Below are positions 43,987-54,897 of a stretch of DNA of 64,000 nucleotides, one piece after another (the first letter of the stretch is position 1; each line of letters starts with the position of its first letter). The notes beneath the pieces are model-generated. The model was given only the letters and a program-made list of their open reading frames with translations. It searched no databases and was not told the origin of the DNA. A program made the translations under genes and the position numbers. The DNA lies in the NCBI GenBank assembly GCA_019137255.1, contig WPDH01000042.1, positions 124,001-188,000 on the forward strand, read 5' to 3'. This stretch comes from Corinectria fuckeliana. Taxonomy: Eukaryota > Ascomycota > Sordariomycetes > Hypocreales > Nectriaceae.

Positions 43987-44500
43987 TCAGTCCTTCTTCT
44001 CTTGCTTCGTAGGATCGGGCAGGATGCCCTCCTCCTCTAACCTCCTTCGTGCCTCCTCAAGAGCCCAGGTCGAGACACTGCAGGCACCAGTTAGCATCGG
44101 GTTGTCCTGGCAAAATGCCGCACCGCTGTAGCTCGCCATTGAGGCCCAGCCTGCATCCCAACGAGTGCACATGACGGTCTTGCACCAGGCGGCAACGCTC
44201 GGCGGTCGGTCCGGGAACGGAAATATTGCGCGCAACTCACGTCGTGTCGGGCTTGAAGGCCAGGGCAAGGCCGGTAGCGGCGAGGCTGCCGAAGAAGAGG
44301 TACATGGGCCACTCCCAACCCTCGGCCTCAGCCTTCTCGCCGGGCTTGACGCCCCAGAGCCAGCCGGTCGGGGGCTCGAACTGGGACTCGCCGTGGCCGC
44401 CTCGTCGGCGGGCGGTCGCGGAGAAGGTTCTGGCGGAGATGGGCTGGCGGGCGCAGCGGACCGCACGCAGGGGCGCGACGGCGTGGCGGATGAGGGCCAT
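43987..44500 (-). CDS. NADH:ubiquinone oxidoreductase ESSS (NDUFB11-type) subunit, 2 exons, 116 aa
   Basis: Single-span accessory subunit of the membrane arm of respiratory complex I. Exon 1 is 44500-44241, the intron 44240-44078 (163 nt; GTGAGT...GCTAACTGG...CTGCAG), exon 2 44077-43987. An N-terminal mitochondrial presequence is rich in Arg and Ala (MALIRHAVAPLRAVRCAR). The family core follows: PPTGWLWGVKPGEKAEAEGWEW, a transmembrane helix (MYLFFGSLAATGLALAF), KPDTT joined by splicing to VSTWALEEARRRLEEEGIL. The C-terminal DPTKQEKKD is short and polar. A perfect TCACGTGA lies 142 bp upstream. Confidence 0.88.
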
Positions 44501-45395
44501 TGTTCGTCGGGGAATCGAGGGAATTCGGCGGTGCGGGAGGTCGTGCGGTGCCTCAATGGCTGGGAGTTGATAGAGAGGCGTGAAGGCGGCTTGAAGACTA
44601 GACGTTTGCTGGTTGAGGTCGAAAGCGAATCGGACTCTAGTTCACGTGATCGAAGGGGGGGTCATATGACCACGCCTCAGCAAGGCGGGCTAACGCACAC
44701 CCCTCTCCTTTGATCCGTAGTATGCCTCCCAGATGCATTAACCAGTTGTATTGAACTGTCAGTATTAGAGTAGATGAATCACTGAACTACGGAAGTCGTT
44801 CTTAAAACTGACGAGTGTTTTGCTTTTTGAATTCGTATCATTTGGCATGTCTGCATGCTCCGTCTACTTTGGGTACCTGCAAGTTGGGCCCGTGTGATTA
44901 GCTTGCGGCCCAAGTTGAACATTTCAGCATTTAAGTACATTCTCTAATAAGTGACTAGTCTGGAAGATGTTTCTCTGAAAATCTGTTCTGCAGTTCTAAA
45001 AGCATTCGCGGTGAGTGCTGTGCAGTCTCTTGGCCGACGGTTGTGATTGTTTCATCCTTGACTTGAGAATTCGGCTAACTGAACTCTTACAAAGGTGCAT
45101 TCCGGCTACAAACCGTCTAAGCTAAGAGTCAATTCAAGACTCATCATCATTCCCGTCATCGGTCATTGCCAACAACAGTCGCCACCTTCAATACAGTATC
45201 GAAAGAGCCCGAAACGGACGTTTCTTGGCTATTGACAGCCTTATTTCTCGATGGAGTTGGATATGCAACGACCTGCACTCACTAATTCACTCCGTCTGCC
45301 CGGCTGGACTTGAATCTAGACCGACAACCTAGTACTTTCCTAGATAACTGCCTATTTGGCTATCTATCTACCTATCTACTTAATCTATAATCGCG
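44501..45395. other. Shared upstream region of the ESSS and FUSC-type genes
   Basis: An 895-bp gap between divergent start codons. It holds the palindromic E-box TCACGTGA at 44642-44649 and a TCATATGA palindrome about 30 bp on. (TATC/CTAT)-like repeats stand just before the right-hand start (about 45350-45380). Confidence 0.5.
44642..44649. promoter_or_regulatory. E-box palindrome TCACGTGA
   Basis: Perfect CACGTG core with T/A flanks, 142 bp upstream of the complex I subunit start. In yeasts such boxes bind bHLH factors (Cbf1, Pho4); CBF1-type regulation of respiratory genes is known there. Function here is inferred. Confidence 0.4.
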
Positions 45396-48300
45396 ATGGC
45401 TTGCGAACCTTCTGGGGTACCAGACGGCCCTAGATCCAGCCAGCCAGGTCGTCAAGATCCCCACGGGGAAACCTCCTTCGAGGCCGAAAAGACGTCAGCG
45501 ATGGGCTCGATGGCTTCCGAGGCGCAACGACTAGACCCGAGTAGGCTAACCAACCCGATGGCTCCCCGATCCGCCTCGCCGCCCTCCGTGTCTTTTGGGG
45601 GAGCCGCTGCCTCCCGGCCTGCCATCGGCTCTCGGCGTAGTTCCGTGGTGAGCGTCGCTCAGATCGACCAGATGATCTCGGACGACCGCATCAACATGGA
45701 CACTTATGGTGTGTCCGAGATGCGCGATGGCTTCTTCGACGCCTTGTTCCTGAAGCCCTCGCCTCTCGCTCCCGGCGAGGTCATCGAGAGGTCCAAGGCG
45801 GCGATGCCGAGGGAGTTTGATAAGAGTCATCCTCTCTCGCCAAAGGCCTTCTTCCCTCGCCAGCTGCACGAGCTGCGGTCGGTGGTACGGCGTGTGACGA
45901 CCACGAGGGCTGGTATCAAGCTACTCAGAGCCTCGATGGCTGTTCTCGTGGCATATTTTCTATGCCTCATCCCCGCGGTACGCAACTGGTTAGGTCGCTA
46001 TGACTATATCATGGTGATATCCGTCATTCTCAACCATCCGGCCCGCACATTTGGGTCGCAAGTGGATGGAACTATCTTGACCATTATTGGCTCCGCTTCT
46101 GGGCTGGCCTGGGGTGTCATCGGTCTTCTGCTCTCCAGATCGACGCTGTCTGCGAGTGCCGGTCATGGCGGTATCCTGACCATCTTCCTCGCTGTGTTCA
46201 TGGCCAGCGTCGCCGTCGTTCGAAGCTGTTGGCTGCGTTCCTACCAGGCTGCTTTAGCTGCCGGAATCGCCATAGCCTTCACTACCCTCGCAGAAACAAG
46301 TGGCCGAGGAATTGAATTCGCCAAGTTACGAAGCTATGCCGTGCCGTTCGTCTTGGGGCAGGCTCTTGCTCTTGTTGTCAACGTTTTGGTGTTTCCTGAT
46401 GCTGGGAACCGCCCGCTTACTGCGGCTCTTGACAAGTCGTTCAGGACTATGCAGGTGCGTCTGCGCTCTACTCGTCTGCGCTCTACTCGTCAATCTCGCC
46501 CCCCTGCTAAGATCCCACAGGAAGCTCTCATTATCCCTCGCCCCAAGAATAGAAGATTGAGAAGACGTCTTGCCAAAACTTTCATGGACATGTCACTGGC
46601 GTATCGCGATATGAGACTCGAAATCACCGTCACCCGGTTCCGCCCTGTAGATGTGCGAGAGCTGCGTAACCTCGTCCAGGGTGTCGTGAGGGCGCTCCTT
46701 TCAATGAATACGGAAACCCTGCTATTCGAGGACTGGGAGATGGGAGACCAACCGGTCGAGATCACTGTTGGCGGCCCGGACGGCGGACCCCTGGACTCAT
46801 CAGAAGACGGCACCCAGTCACTATCCGATTCAGAAGACGTGTCTCGAAAGGTAGCCAACGCCCTGTCGAGCCCCACGAAGGAAGTCCTCGCGTGCATGGC
46901 AGAAGGTATGAAGAGGTGCCACGCCGCCTTGATGGATCTATCTGGATGTCGCAGCTACTTCGGCCCTCGTGAAGACGTTTCATCAGACATTGCTTCAATA
47001 GAGGCACGGATGAAGCACGCCTTAGCTGCGTTCGACACCGCCGAGTCAAGCTTGCTAGTCTCCGGCGACATCCCTGAATCCTACGCCGAGCAGTCTGAGA
47101 CCGTGGAGCTGTTCATCTTCAGCCGCCACGTTCGACAAGCCGCAGAGACCATCGTCGGCCTCATGGCCAAGGTGCACGAAATGCACCTCGGCTCTGGCCG
47201 CATGGGGGTGAACTGGCCGACCTATCCACCGCGGAAAGCCGTCTACCGCATCAACGCCCAGGTCAGACACGACCGCGGCGGTGTCACTGCCGGCATGTAT
47301 CAGGCGACCTTTGCAGAAATCTCGGACATGCTCGAGGATATGAAGACCAAGGAAAGCCATTCCGGACCGAGGCGGAGTTACGAGGCCGTCACCATGGTCG
47401 ACAGCATGGCCCATACGACGGAGCCCAGCATCAGAGGGCACCCGGCCTCCCGGAGAGATAAGCTTGGATACAGGATCTGGATGATCCTCCACCGGATGCA
47501 AGGGTTCGAGAGCAGGTACGCCCTCAAGGTCGCCATCTTGATATCGGTCCTGTCCATCCCAGCGTGGACAGCCGGCGACTCGCAGTGGTGGGATCGCTAC
47601 GAGGCCTGGTGGGCTGTGTGCATGGGTTGGATCATGATGCATCCGCGAGTCGGAGGCAACGTGCAGGATCTCGTGATGCGAGCTTTGGCAGCCATCCTCG
47701 GTGCCGTCTGGAGTGGTGCTGCCTATGCCGCCGGGAACGGCAACCCCTTTGTCATGGCAGCCTTTGCCGCTATATACATGATTCCAATGCTGTACCGCTT
47801 CACGCTCAGCTCCCATCCGGTATGCCCCCATCCAGTCCTACTGACAGGCTCATGCTAACTCTTGGCTACAGCGCTCAGGCTTAGTCGGCTGCCTTTCCTT
47901 CGCAGTCATATCTCTCGGTCTTCGGACTCATAATGACGACTCTTCTACTACTCTTCTCGTAGTGCACAAGGGCTTGATATTCTTCATACCAACATCTGCC
48001 GCCATCATTTTGAACTGGATACTATGGCCCTTCTCGCCAAGGCACGAACTTCGCTTTGCCCTTTCGTCCATGCTCTTCTTCATGAGCGTCATATACAGAA
48101 GTGAGTTGATTCTCATGTCTAAGCTAGTATTTCGCTAACGCATGGTAGATGTTGTCGCAAACTATGTATATTTTGACGAAGGTGAAGATCCAACCCCTGA
48201 TGACATTACAAGATCAGAGCAACTGGAGTCCAGGATGCGTGAAGGTTTCACAAGAGTGCGGCAGCTGCTTGTACGCTCCCCTCCCGCCTCGCACCATTCA

Positions 48301-49043
48301 GACATCACACTTACAGTAACATTCAGGTTATGACCCGTCATGAACTCCGCCTCCGAGCTCCCTTTGATCCTCTGCCGTACTCTGCCCTGGCCGGCGCTTG
48401 CGAACGGTTCTTCGAGTACCTCATTGCCGTTCGGCAATCTGCGCTATTCTACAACCCGAACTACATTCGCGACAACCCCGTTGCTGCTGAAAAGCTTCTT
48501 AGCTGTCGCCGGGATGCTGTGGCTTCGATCCTGGGAAACCTGTACATACTAGCTGGTGCCCTGCGATCTCAGCGGAAAGTCCCTGTAAGTTGCAGCAATC
48601 TTCACATATGGGTTCTCCGGGCCTACATCCGGGTCCTCGTCACTGTAACCGCAGCTCTGCTCTTAGTTCCAAGTGTTAACCTCTCCCAGCGTTACCTCCC
48701 CAGTGCTGCAGCCGCCCGAAAGAAACTCCTCCTGAAAGCCGCCGAGGTCGCCAAGGAGATGGTCGAGAATGTCGAGTACCGCGGACTCGCGAGGCAGAAA
48801 ACGTGGAGCGACATATACAGTTATTCATACAACGAGAGTCTCACAGGCTGCGTCGCCCAGCTTGAGGATTTGGAAAAGTTCACCAAGGTTATCGTGGGCG
48901 AAAAGGCGTAAGTGACCCTTGCTCTTCCCATCCGATACCGGTTGTGAATCGTATTCTAACTTCACACTAGCTTTGAGGGCAACTTCAAGGACGTAGAAGA
49001 CTCTGACGAAGAAACAGATACGCCGCCTAACGAAAAGAGCTGA
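45396..49043 (+). CDS. FUSC/ArAE-type membrane protein (Brefeldin A sensitivity-related), 7 exons, about 1085 aa
   Basis: Polytopic protein of the fungal aromatic-acid-exporter/fusaric-acid-resistance-like superfamily with a C-terminal DUF2421-type region. Exons: 45396-46454, 46521-47819, 47872-48100, 48149-48270, 48327-48584, 48690-48907 and 48971-49043; phases all close. The first hydrophobic block (from AGIKLLRASMAVLVAYFLCL to LGQALALVVNVLVFP) holds about six helices. A cytosolic loop of over 350 residues follows. A second block begins ALKVAILISVLSIPAW and runs through the conserved WWAVCMGWIMMHPRVGGNVQD, then KGLIFFIPTSAAIILNWILW. The C-terminus is soluble, helical and acidic at the end (EDSDEETDTPP). 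Introns 1 (66 nt) and 5 (105 nt) are 3n and stop-free, so alternative unspliced forms are open. The substrate is unknown. Confidence 0.85.
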
Positions 49044-49476
49044 TGATATCATGCCCCAGTCCTTATCCTTATCCTTTAGTCTTCGTCCTTTAACAGTACT
49101 TAATCCCTCGATCTTCGTTTCTCAGTCCTCGTCGATCCCATTATTGCAAGAAGTCGTTAAAAGTGGGTTACAATAACTTCTGCTACCGCCGTTGTGGTTA
49201 ATAAACACCTCAAAATCTTGTACACAAGCTGAGGTCTGAACTTCTTGTTCTCAGACTGATCCTCTCTAAAACTCCCTTTATACGGGTCAAGTGCCGTGTC
49301 ATGAGTATTTGTCTACCTACCCATGCCTTGATCAGAGGAACAATGAGTCAAATAGTGCAATCTACAGGACATTGCGTGAGTTCATTTGCATTGGTTGATA
49401 CCCTAAAAAACGACATACTGCTTGTATTCTATGTCTATTATACTCCCTGGCTTTGATCCGGCCAAAACAACCCACG
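49044..49476. other. Intergenic region between convergent FUSC-type and DNA2 genes
   Basis: A 433-bp gap between two 3' ends. Short TTATCC repeats follow the left stop codon; nothing else is recognisable. Confidence 0.5.
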
Positions 49477-52400
49477 TTAATATGCGCCGTTGGTCATTTC
49501 ATTCAAGATGTCCCTAGTAATCGACCTTCCCTTTAGTAACGCCCTTGCTCCGATAATCGCTCTCTTTGGCGACGGTTTGCGGTTTTCCTTTCCTGTCAGT
49601 ACTGGCTGCGCCTTGCCCTTCATAATCTTCTTTGGTGATCTAGTTTTCTGTGGTGTTAGGCCTGTGGTCATCTGAGTTCCCAAGTCCTCAAAATAGTGAT
49701 TCTCAAGAGCGTCCGCTGGCAGGTCGTAGACCCAGTCGCGATTCTCCATGAGTGATATAAACTTGCTCAGCATATTCTCGTCGCCGCTCTTCTTCAATGT
49801 GCTTCTACTTCCTATCACAACCAACTTGGTCTTTGCGCGAGTAAAAGCGACATTGATTCTCCTCCAATCCTTCAGCAGATCGCCAATGTTGCAGGCCTCG
49901 TTGCTTCGTACGAGACTCAAGACAATGACCTCCTTGTCTCGTCCCTGAAAGCGATCCGTCGTGTGCATCTCTACACCCGGAAAGCACTTGAGTTTGTCCT
50001 TCAACAAGGACAACTGTGCTCGGTAATGCGTCATAACGCCAATCTCGGAGTCCGGAACTCCCACTGTGAGGAGTGAGTCGACAAGCTGAGAGACGATACG
50101 GGCCTCCGCAGAGTTGACGATGCGTTTGCCTTGAGCTTCCTCGCGGACAAGCGGCTGGATGGTATCCGTATTAATGAAGCGGACGCGAGCCTCGCTGTCC
50201 AAAATATCATACAGCCAGCATCTGGATGGCACGGGGCCTGGACAAAAAGATTGACTGCCCGCGTGGAGAAGGGTCGAAGCATCATGATGTCGTTGTCTGA
50301 GAGCATCCATTCTTGGGATATCAAGCTTCCGCCTTCGGAGCTCCTCCGTGCCACAGCGAAGCTTTCCTTCGTATATCAGCGTGTTGCTAAGTGTCATGAT
50401 ATCTTCGCACATTCGGTACTGATGTTCCAGATTGACAACCGACTGGGGATGGGTATCCGAAAGGAGCTTGAACAAGCTCACGTCAAGGCCACCTTGGCGG
50501 GCTTCTTCGTTTCTCACCACAGGAGGTAGTTGATTGTGGTCGCCGACGAGAACAAACGTTCGTGCCATCCTGATAGGACCAGCACAAATTGGTAAGGTGA
50601 TCTGCGATGCCTCATCCACGATGCAATAGTCGAATGAACGCTCGTGGAAGATTGCATGGTTGATGCCGAGACAGGTTGTCGCGACGATAGGGGTCCCATG
50701 CCATGCTTCCTTGATTTCGTCAAAGGACTTCATCGGTTGTCCGGCAAGGATGGCAAATTCTTGGACATTTGGATGAACCTTTGCAGGGGCCCCCAGGCGA
50801 AGAATGGGTGTCTTGTCTTGCTTGAGCTTTAGCAGAATATTATCGACGGCGGTGTGAGTGTGAGACGTCAGTAGCACACTCTTGCCTTGAGAGACAAGCG
50901 CTCGAATGATGTGGGCGATGGTCGTAGTCTTGCCCGTACCGGGCATGCCCAGAACCAACGCATAGTCCTCGGCGCTCATGACCTTCTCAATGGCCTTCCG
51001 TTGGTCGACGTTCAGATTGTCTCGATCCGAGATCGTGTACTGGGTTGGAGCAGATTTGAACCTCGGAGCTACGAGGTCGACGATCAAGTTTCGAATCTTT
51101 CGAGCTCCAGGCACATCATCAGCCATGATTTGGACCAGATTGTTCCTCACAGTTGCCATGCCGTTGCTGAACTCGTCTTGATCCAGCCGGTATCGGATCG
51201 GTGGCTCGTTGCTCTTGTCGCTAGTTTGATCTGGAGTGGCACCCTTCTGGGCAACGTCCATGATGCTGGTGAAGACCTGGTTGTCGACCTCATCAAATCC
51301 TGGTTGTCGAATTCGAGCGTTATGAAGTCTCCTGTCAACCGCCACGCTAATCCGTTGCCTCTTCACTGCTGTCACGTAGCCAATTGCCAGGGCGAAATGT
51401 CCTTCCTCATCTGAAACAACAATTGGCTCTCCCACAGACAGTTCGGACTCGAGAAATGAGAAGCCAGGCAGGTGGCTCCGTTTGACAAAGGTATAATGAT
51501 AGCGATTGATTCTCGGGTTGTTAGTGTCGATGGATGCTGAGCCCTCTTCAATTATGACGTCTGCGAAACACCGAGACTTCTTTTCTCGCTCGGCGCTTGT
51601 CATCGTCCAGAGTTCTCGTTTGTTCTTCTGGCTCTCCTTTTCTTCCTTGGTGAGAAGGTTCTCCCAGTTGACGAAGAAGTCCTTGTGCCTGGGAGTGAGA
51701 TGTTTGACCAGTTCGTCAAACTTCTCGTTCATCTCACTAGTTTCTCCATCGCCGTCGTCTGCTAGTCGATGGTAGATGAAGCACGATGTCTTTGCATAGC
51801 ATTTGCCACACATATGCTTACTCTTTAGCATTGGAGGCAGCTGGACACTTCTTTCTCGGATATAAGATGCCAACTGGTTGCGTTGCATAATCATGTGCCG
51901 GAGTTCCTGTCGAATTGCGGGGATCCGTATCGTCTTCGAAGATTCCATGTAATATAAGATGCCATAGGTGATTTCGATGTCGTATCGGTCTGATAGTAAG
52001 AGTGTGTAGAGGGCCGTCTGCACCATGTGGTTCATGTTTTCATGCTTGCCGGTCTTGACTTCGAAGGGAACGGTCAAGGTTCGACTCTGCTTGCCATCTT
52101 GCATAGCGACTTCAACGGTTGCATCAATGTTACCTTTCAATCCATACATGGGAGACCAAACATGCTCCTCGACATCCAGGAGTTTGGTGACAGCCATGGT
52201 GCCCTTCTTGCCGTTTCGGTCATTGACAATGGCGTTGGGCTACAAGTAATTAGGCACGACCCTGTGACACAGATGAACGCCACATACCTTTGGTTGAGAC
52301 GATACGAAAGCCTTGGCCCAGTAACTGAGTTCCGTCATCTTTGACTGCAAGTGCTCTCTCGCTACGGCCATTCCGACTTTGATCGTGTAGAGGTCTTCCA

Positions 52401-54441
52401 CATGCTTTTCCGTAATCCGTTCAATCACCGTGGAAAGATATCGAAGATCCCATTGATTGGCGAGCAATGCCTCCTGGAAAATCTCGTGCAGCATCGTTCC
52501 ATATACCAAGGGTGGTGTTGGCTCGCTTGTAGCCTTGACACGGTCTTGGAGCACAGCTCGCCGCATGCAGCTAAAGGAATCGGCTACCACGGTGGCCGAA
52601 ATCAGTTGGTCGGGGTGCAAGATGAGAAGGTTTTCAGCATCATCAATAATGCATTGCCCCTTGGAGGAAAACTCTCCGATAATGTGGACATAAGACTGTG
52701 CATGGGCTGGCGTATCGTACCAGGAGGCCCTCAGGAGCACAGTTCTCACATCTTTGGTGTTGTCGGCCTGGATAAGGAGAATCTGATATAGTATTAGCGA
52801 GCGTGCTGTACGTTCTTCATTTTTTACTAACCTTCTCGGGACATGCATGCCCATATTGGTTGACGTACTCGCCCTCTAGCACATTCGTCACCAAGTATCG
52901 CTGGATTGTCCTAGGCTTGCGGTTGCTCTACCAGTTACTTAGTGAATGTTGCCTCGATCGCGTTCCTTTAACGTACGTCTCCGGGGGTGGCGTGGTTCTG
53001 CTGGGCTGCCTGAGTTGCTGCAAGTTCCACGGCCTCGAAATCAAAGTCACCGGCAAAGGCATCGCCAAATTCGTCATCCAGGTCTCCCAGGTCATCGTCC
53101 GGTATAGTGATAGGTTTTTGAGCGGTAGGTGTGAGGAACTTGGCTGAGGCTGGGGCATCTGAGGTTTGCTGTGACTGCGCGGTGGTGATGAGTTCCTCGG
53201 CCTCGTCAAATATATCGTCGTCCAAGTCCTCGAACTCTTCAGTCACCAAAGGTTTGATCTCATCTTGCTGCTGTCCCGTAGCATTCGCAACGTCGCTGTT
53301 AGCCGCCGGAGTCTCAAGCTGTGTTGCGTTGATGCTTGCTTCAAGTTCCAGCATAGCATCGTCGTCAAAGTCGTCGAAGTCGTCGTCGCCATAATTTGAG
53401 GAAGTCGGTCCTGGGGAAGCCTGGCGTTTTACTGGGCACGGTGACCCAGCGGATGTAGCACATATCCGCCTTTTCTTAGGAGACGGAGACTCGGCAGTCA
53501 GATCCTCAACTTCAACCTCGCCCTGGCCGTTGATGCTGCTCGTCACCGTGTCTAGCAGAGCCGTAACAAGCGAAGACTTGGATACAGCCTCCCTTTCTTC
53601 CCTCTCTCCCGTCGCCCGGCCGCCTGATGCTGATCTCTCAATCTTTCTCCTCTTGGGGAAGCTCAATCCGCAACTGATCGCTCGCCGAAGGTTCCCATCG
53701 GCGAGTTGTGCTGTCGGTCCTTTCGCGGGTCTCGGTGACGATGAGACCATCAGCTGGGCCAATGCCGGGTTCGCAATGCCCAGAGCCTTGCTTGCATCTT
53801 GGGATCCGTTTAGCGAGTACCGATCCCACAACTCGAGGGTCGGGTCGGCGTGAGGTGACTTTAATGCCTGAGCGAGCTTTTTAAAGTTGACCGAGGGGGG
53901 GTTCGGCTTGTCTCCTGCGGGAGAAGATATCGGTGACGAGCTCCTAGCCCGCTTCCTCCCCTTGCGGAGCATCATGGGCGACAGAGCCGCAGTGTAGAGG
54001 GTGTCCTGCCTGTTGTCCCAAAGCACTCGGTCATTGGGGGATATGTGGGCTTCATCTTCGGTGGCACTAGTCGGTTCGAGGAGGTCTCGCCATGTTAGTC
54101 GAGTCAGCGGTGTCACGGTGCTGTCGTCCTTGGAGCCGTTCAATGGCGACAGCTGCTGAGCACCCGCAGCATTTTCTCCGTCGTTCGAGTCGTCCTTGTC
54201 ACCAGGACGTGGTTGATATTGGAATTGGTTCAGTTTGCTCTTCGTGACCTCTGATACCGGACGTAGGGCTCGTGCCTTCGGTGTTTGGTAGATGGGGTTG
54301 CTCTTGGATCGCTGCCACGGCGAGCGATTCTATCCAACCGTGATTAGCGAACGTGCTGGGAGTTTTTGTCAACTAGGCGCAGGTGACAACGCTTACCTTG
54401 GAAACGCCAACATAGTCAGAATATGACTTCTGGAGAGGCAT
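49477..54441 (-). CDS. DNA2: Dna2 ATP-dependent nuclease-helicase, 5 exons, 1583 aa
   Basis: Nuclear enzyme that trims long Okazaki flaps and resects DNA ends. Exons: 54441-54397, 54329-52977, 52927-52832, 52782-52288 and 52239-49477, 4752 nt in frame. The N-terminal 450 residues are disordered and acidic. The RecB-type nuclease domain shows the iron-sulphur cysteine in SCMRRAVLQDRV, YGTMLHEIFQ, the metal aspartate in GLKGNIDATVEV, PFEVKTGK and the remaining Fe-S cysteines in CGKCYAKTSC. The SF1B helicase domain has Walker A GMPGTGKTTTIA, motif Ia TSHTHTAVDNIL, Walker B IVDEASQI, GDHNQLPPV, LEHQYRMCE, DRFQGRDKEVIVLS and NVAFTRAKTKL. All catalytic motifs are intact. Length is close to S. cerevisiae Dna2 (1522). 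It is divergent from the unknown membrane-protein gene at 54898. Confidence 0.94.
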
Positions 54442-54897
54442 TGTGCTCAATGATGACGAGCAGACATGAGAGATTCACAAGCCTTGTCCATGAGTGCGAG
54501 ATGGAGACGGCCGTTCAAGGAATTGGCCCACTAACTAGGTAGATTATAGGTAGTAAGTATCCCAGGGAGCAACCGCGATGGGGACGCGTTTAATGGCCTG
54601 GCCTGGACCGCGTCGCGACCCCACCCCGCTAATACAGCAACACGCGCCGCTTTCTGTCAAAGAATCACAGCAGTCACGTGACATTACTGTCTTATCGATA
54701 AAGCTCCTTGCAAGCCTGCCGATCGATGTCATCCATCCCATCGTCCACTTGCGTCACTGCGTCCGGCTTCGTCCCCGCCATCCGATATCCTCTCTCTTTT
54801 GTCTCCGGGTCCTCTGCTCTGGGATTCACCAACACCGCGAACCATCCCTCCTAGCCAATTGAATATCCCAATTGGCTACGAGCTGCTCGCGACCACA
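54442..54897. promoter_or_regulatory. Bidirectional promoter of DNA2 and the gene at 54898
   Basis: A 456-bp gap between divergent start codons. It carries ACGCGT at 54584-54589, ACGCG at 54642-54646 and the palindrome TCACGTGA at 54674-54681. The MluI-type boxes again suggest G1/S control of a replication gene, by analogy with yeast MBF. Confidence 0.5.

Noticed and set aside
54799..54897. N-terminal extension of the membrane protein at 54898
   Set aside because: Begins at TTG; this stretch is the DNA2-side promoter and leader.
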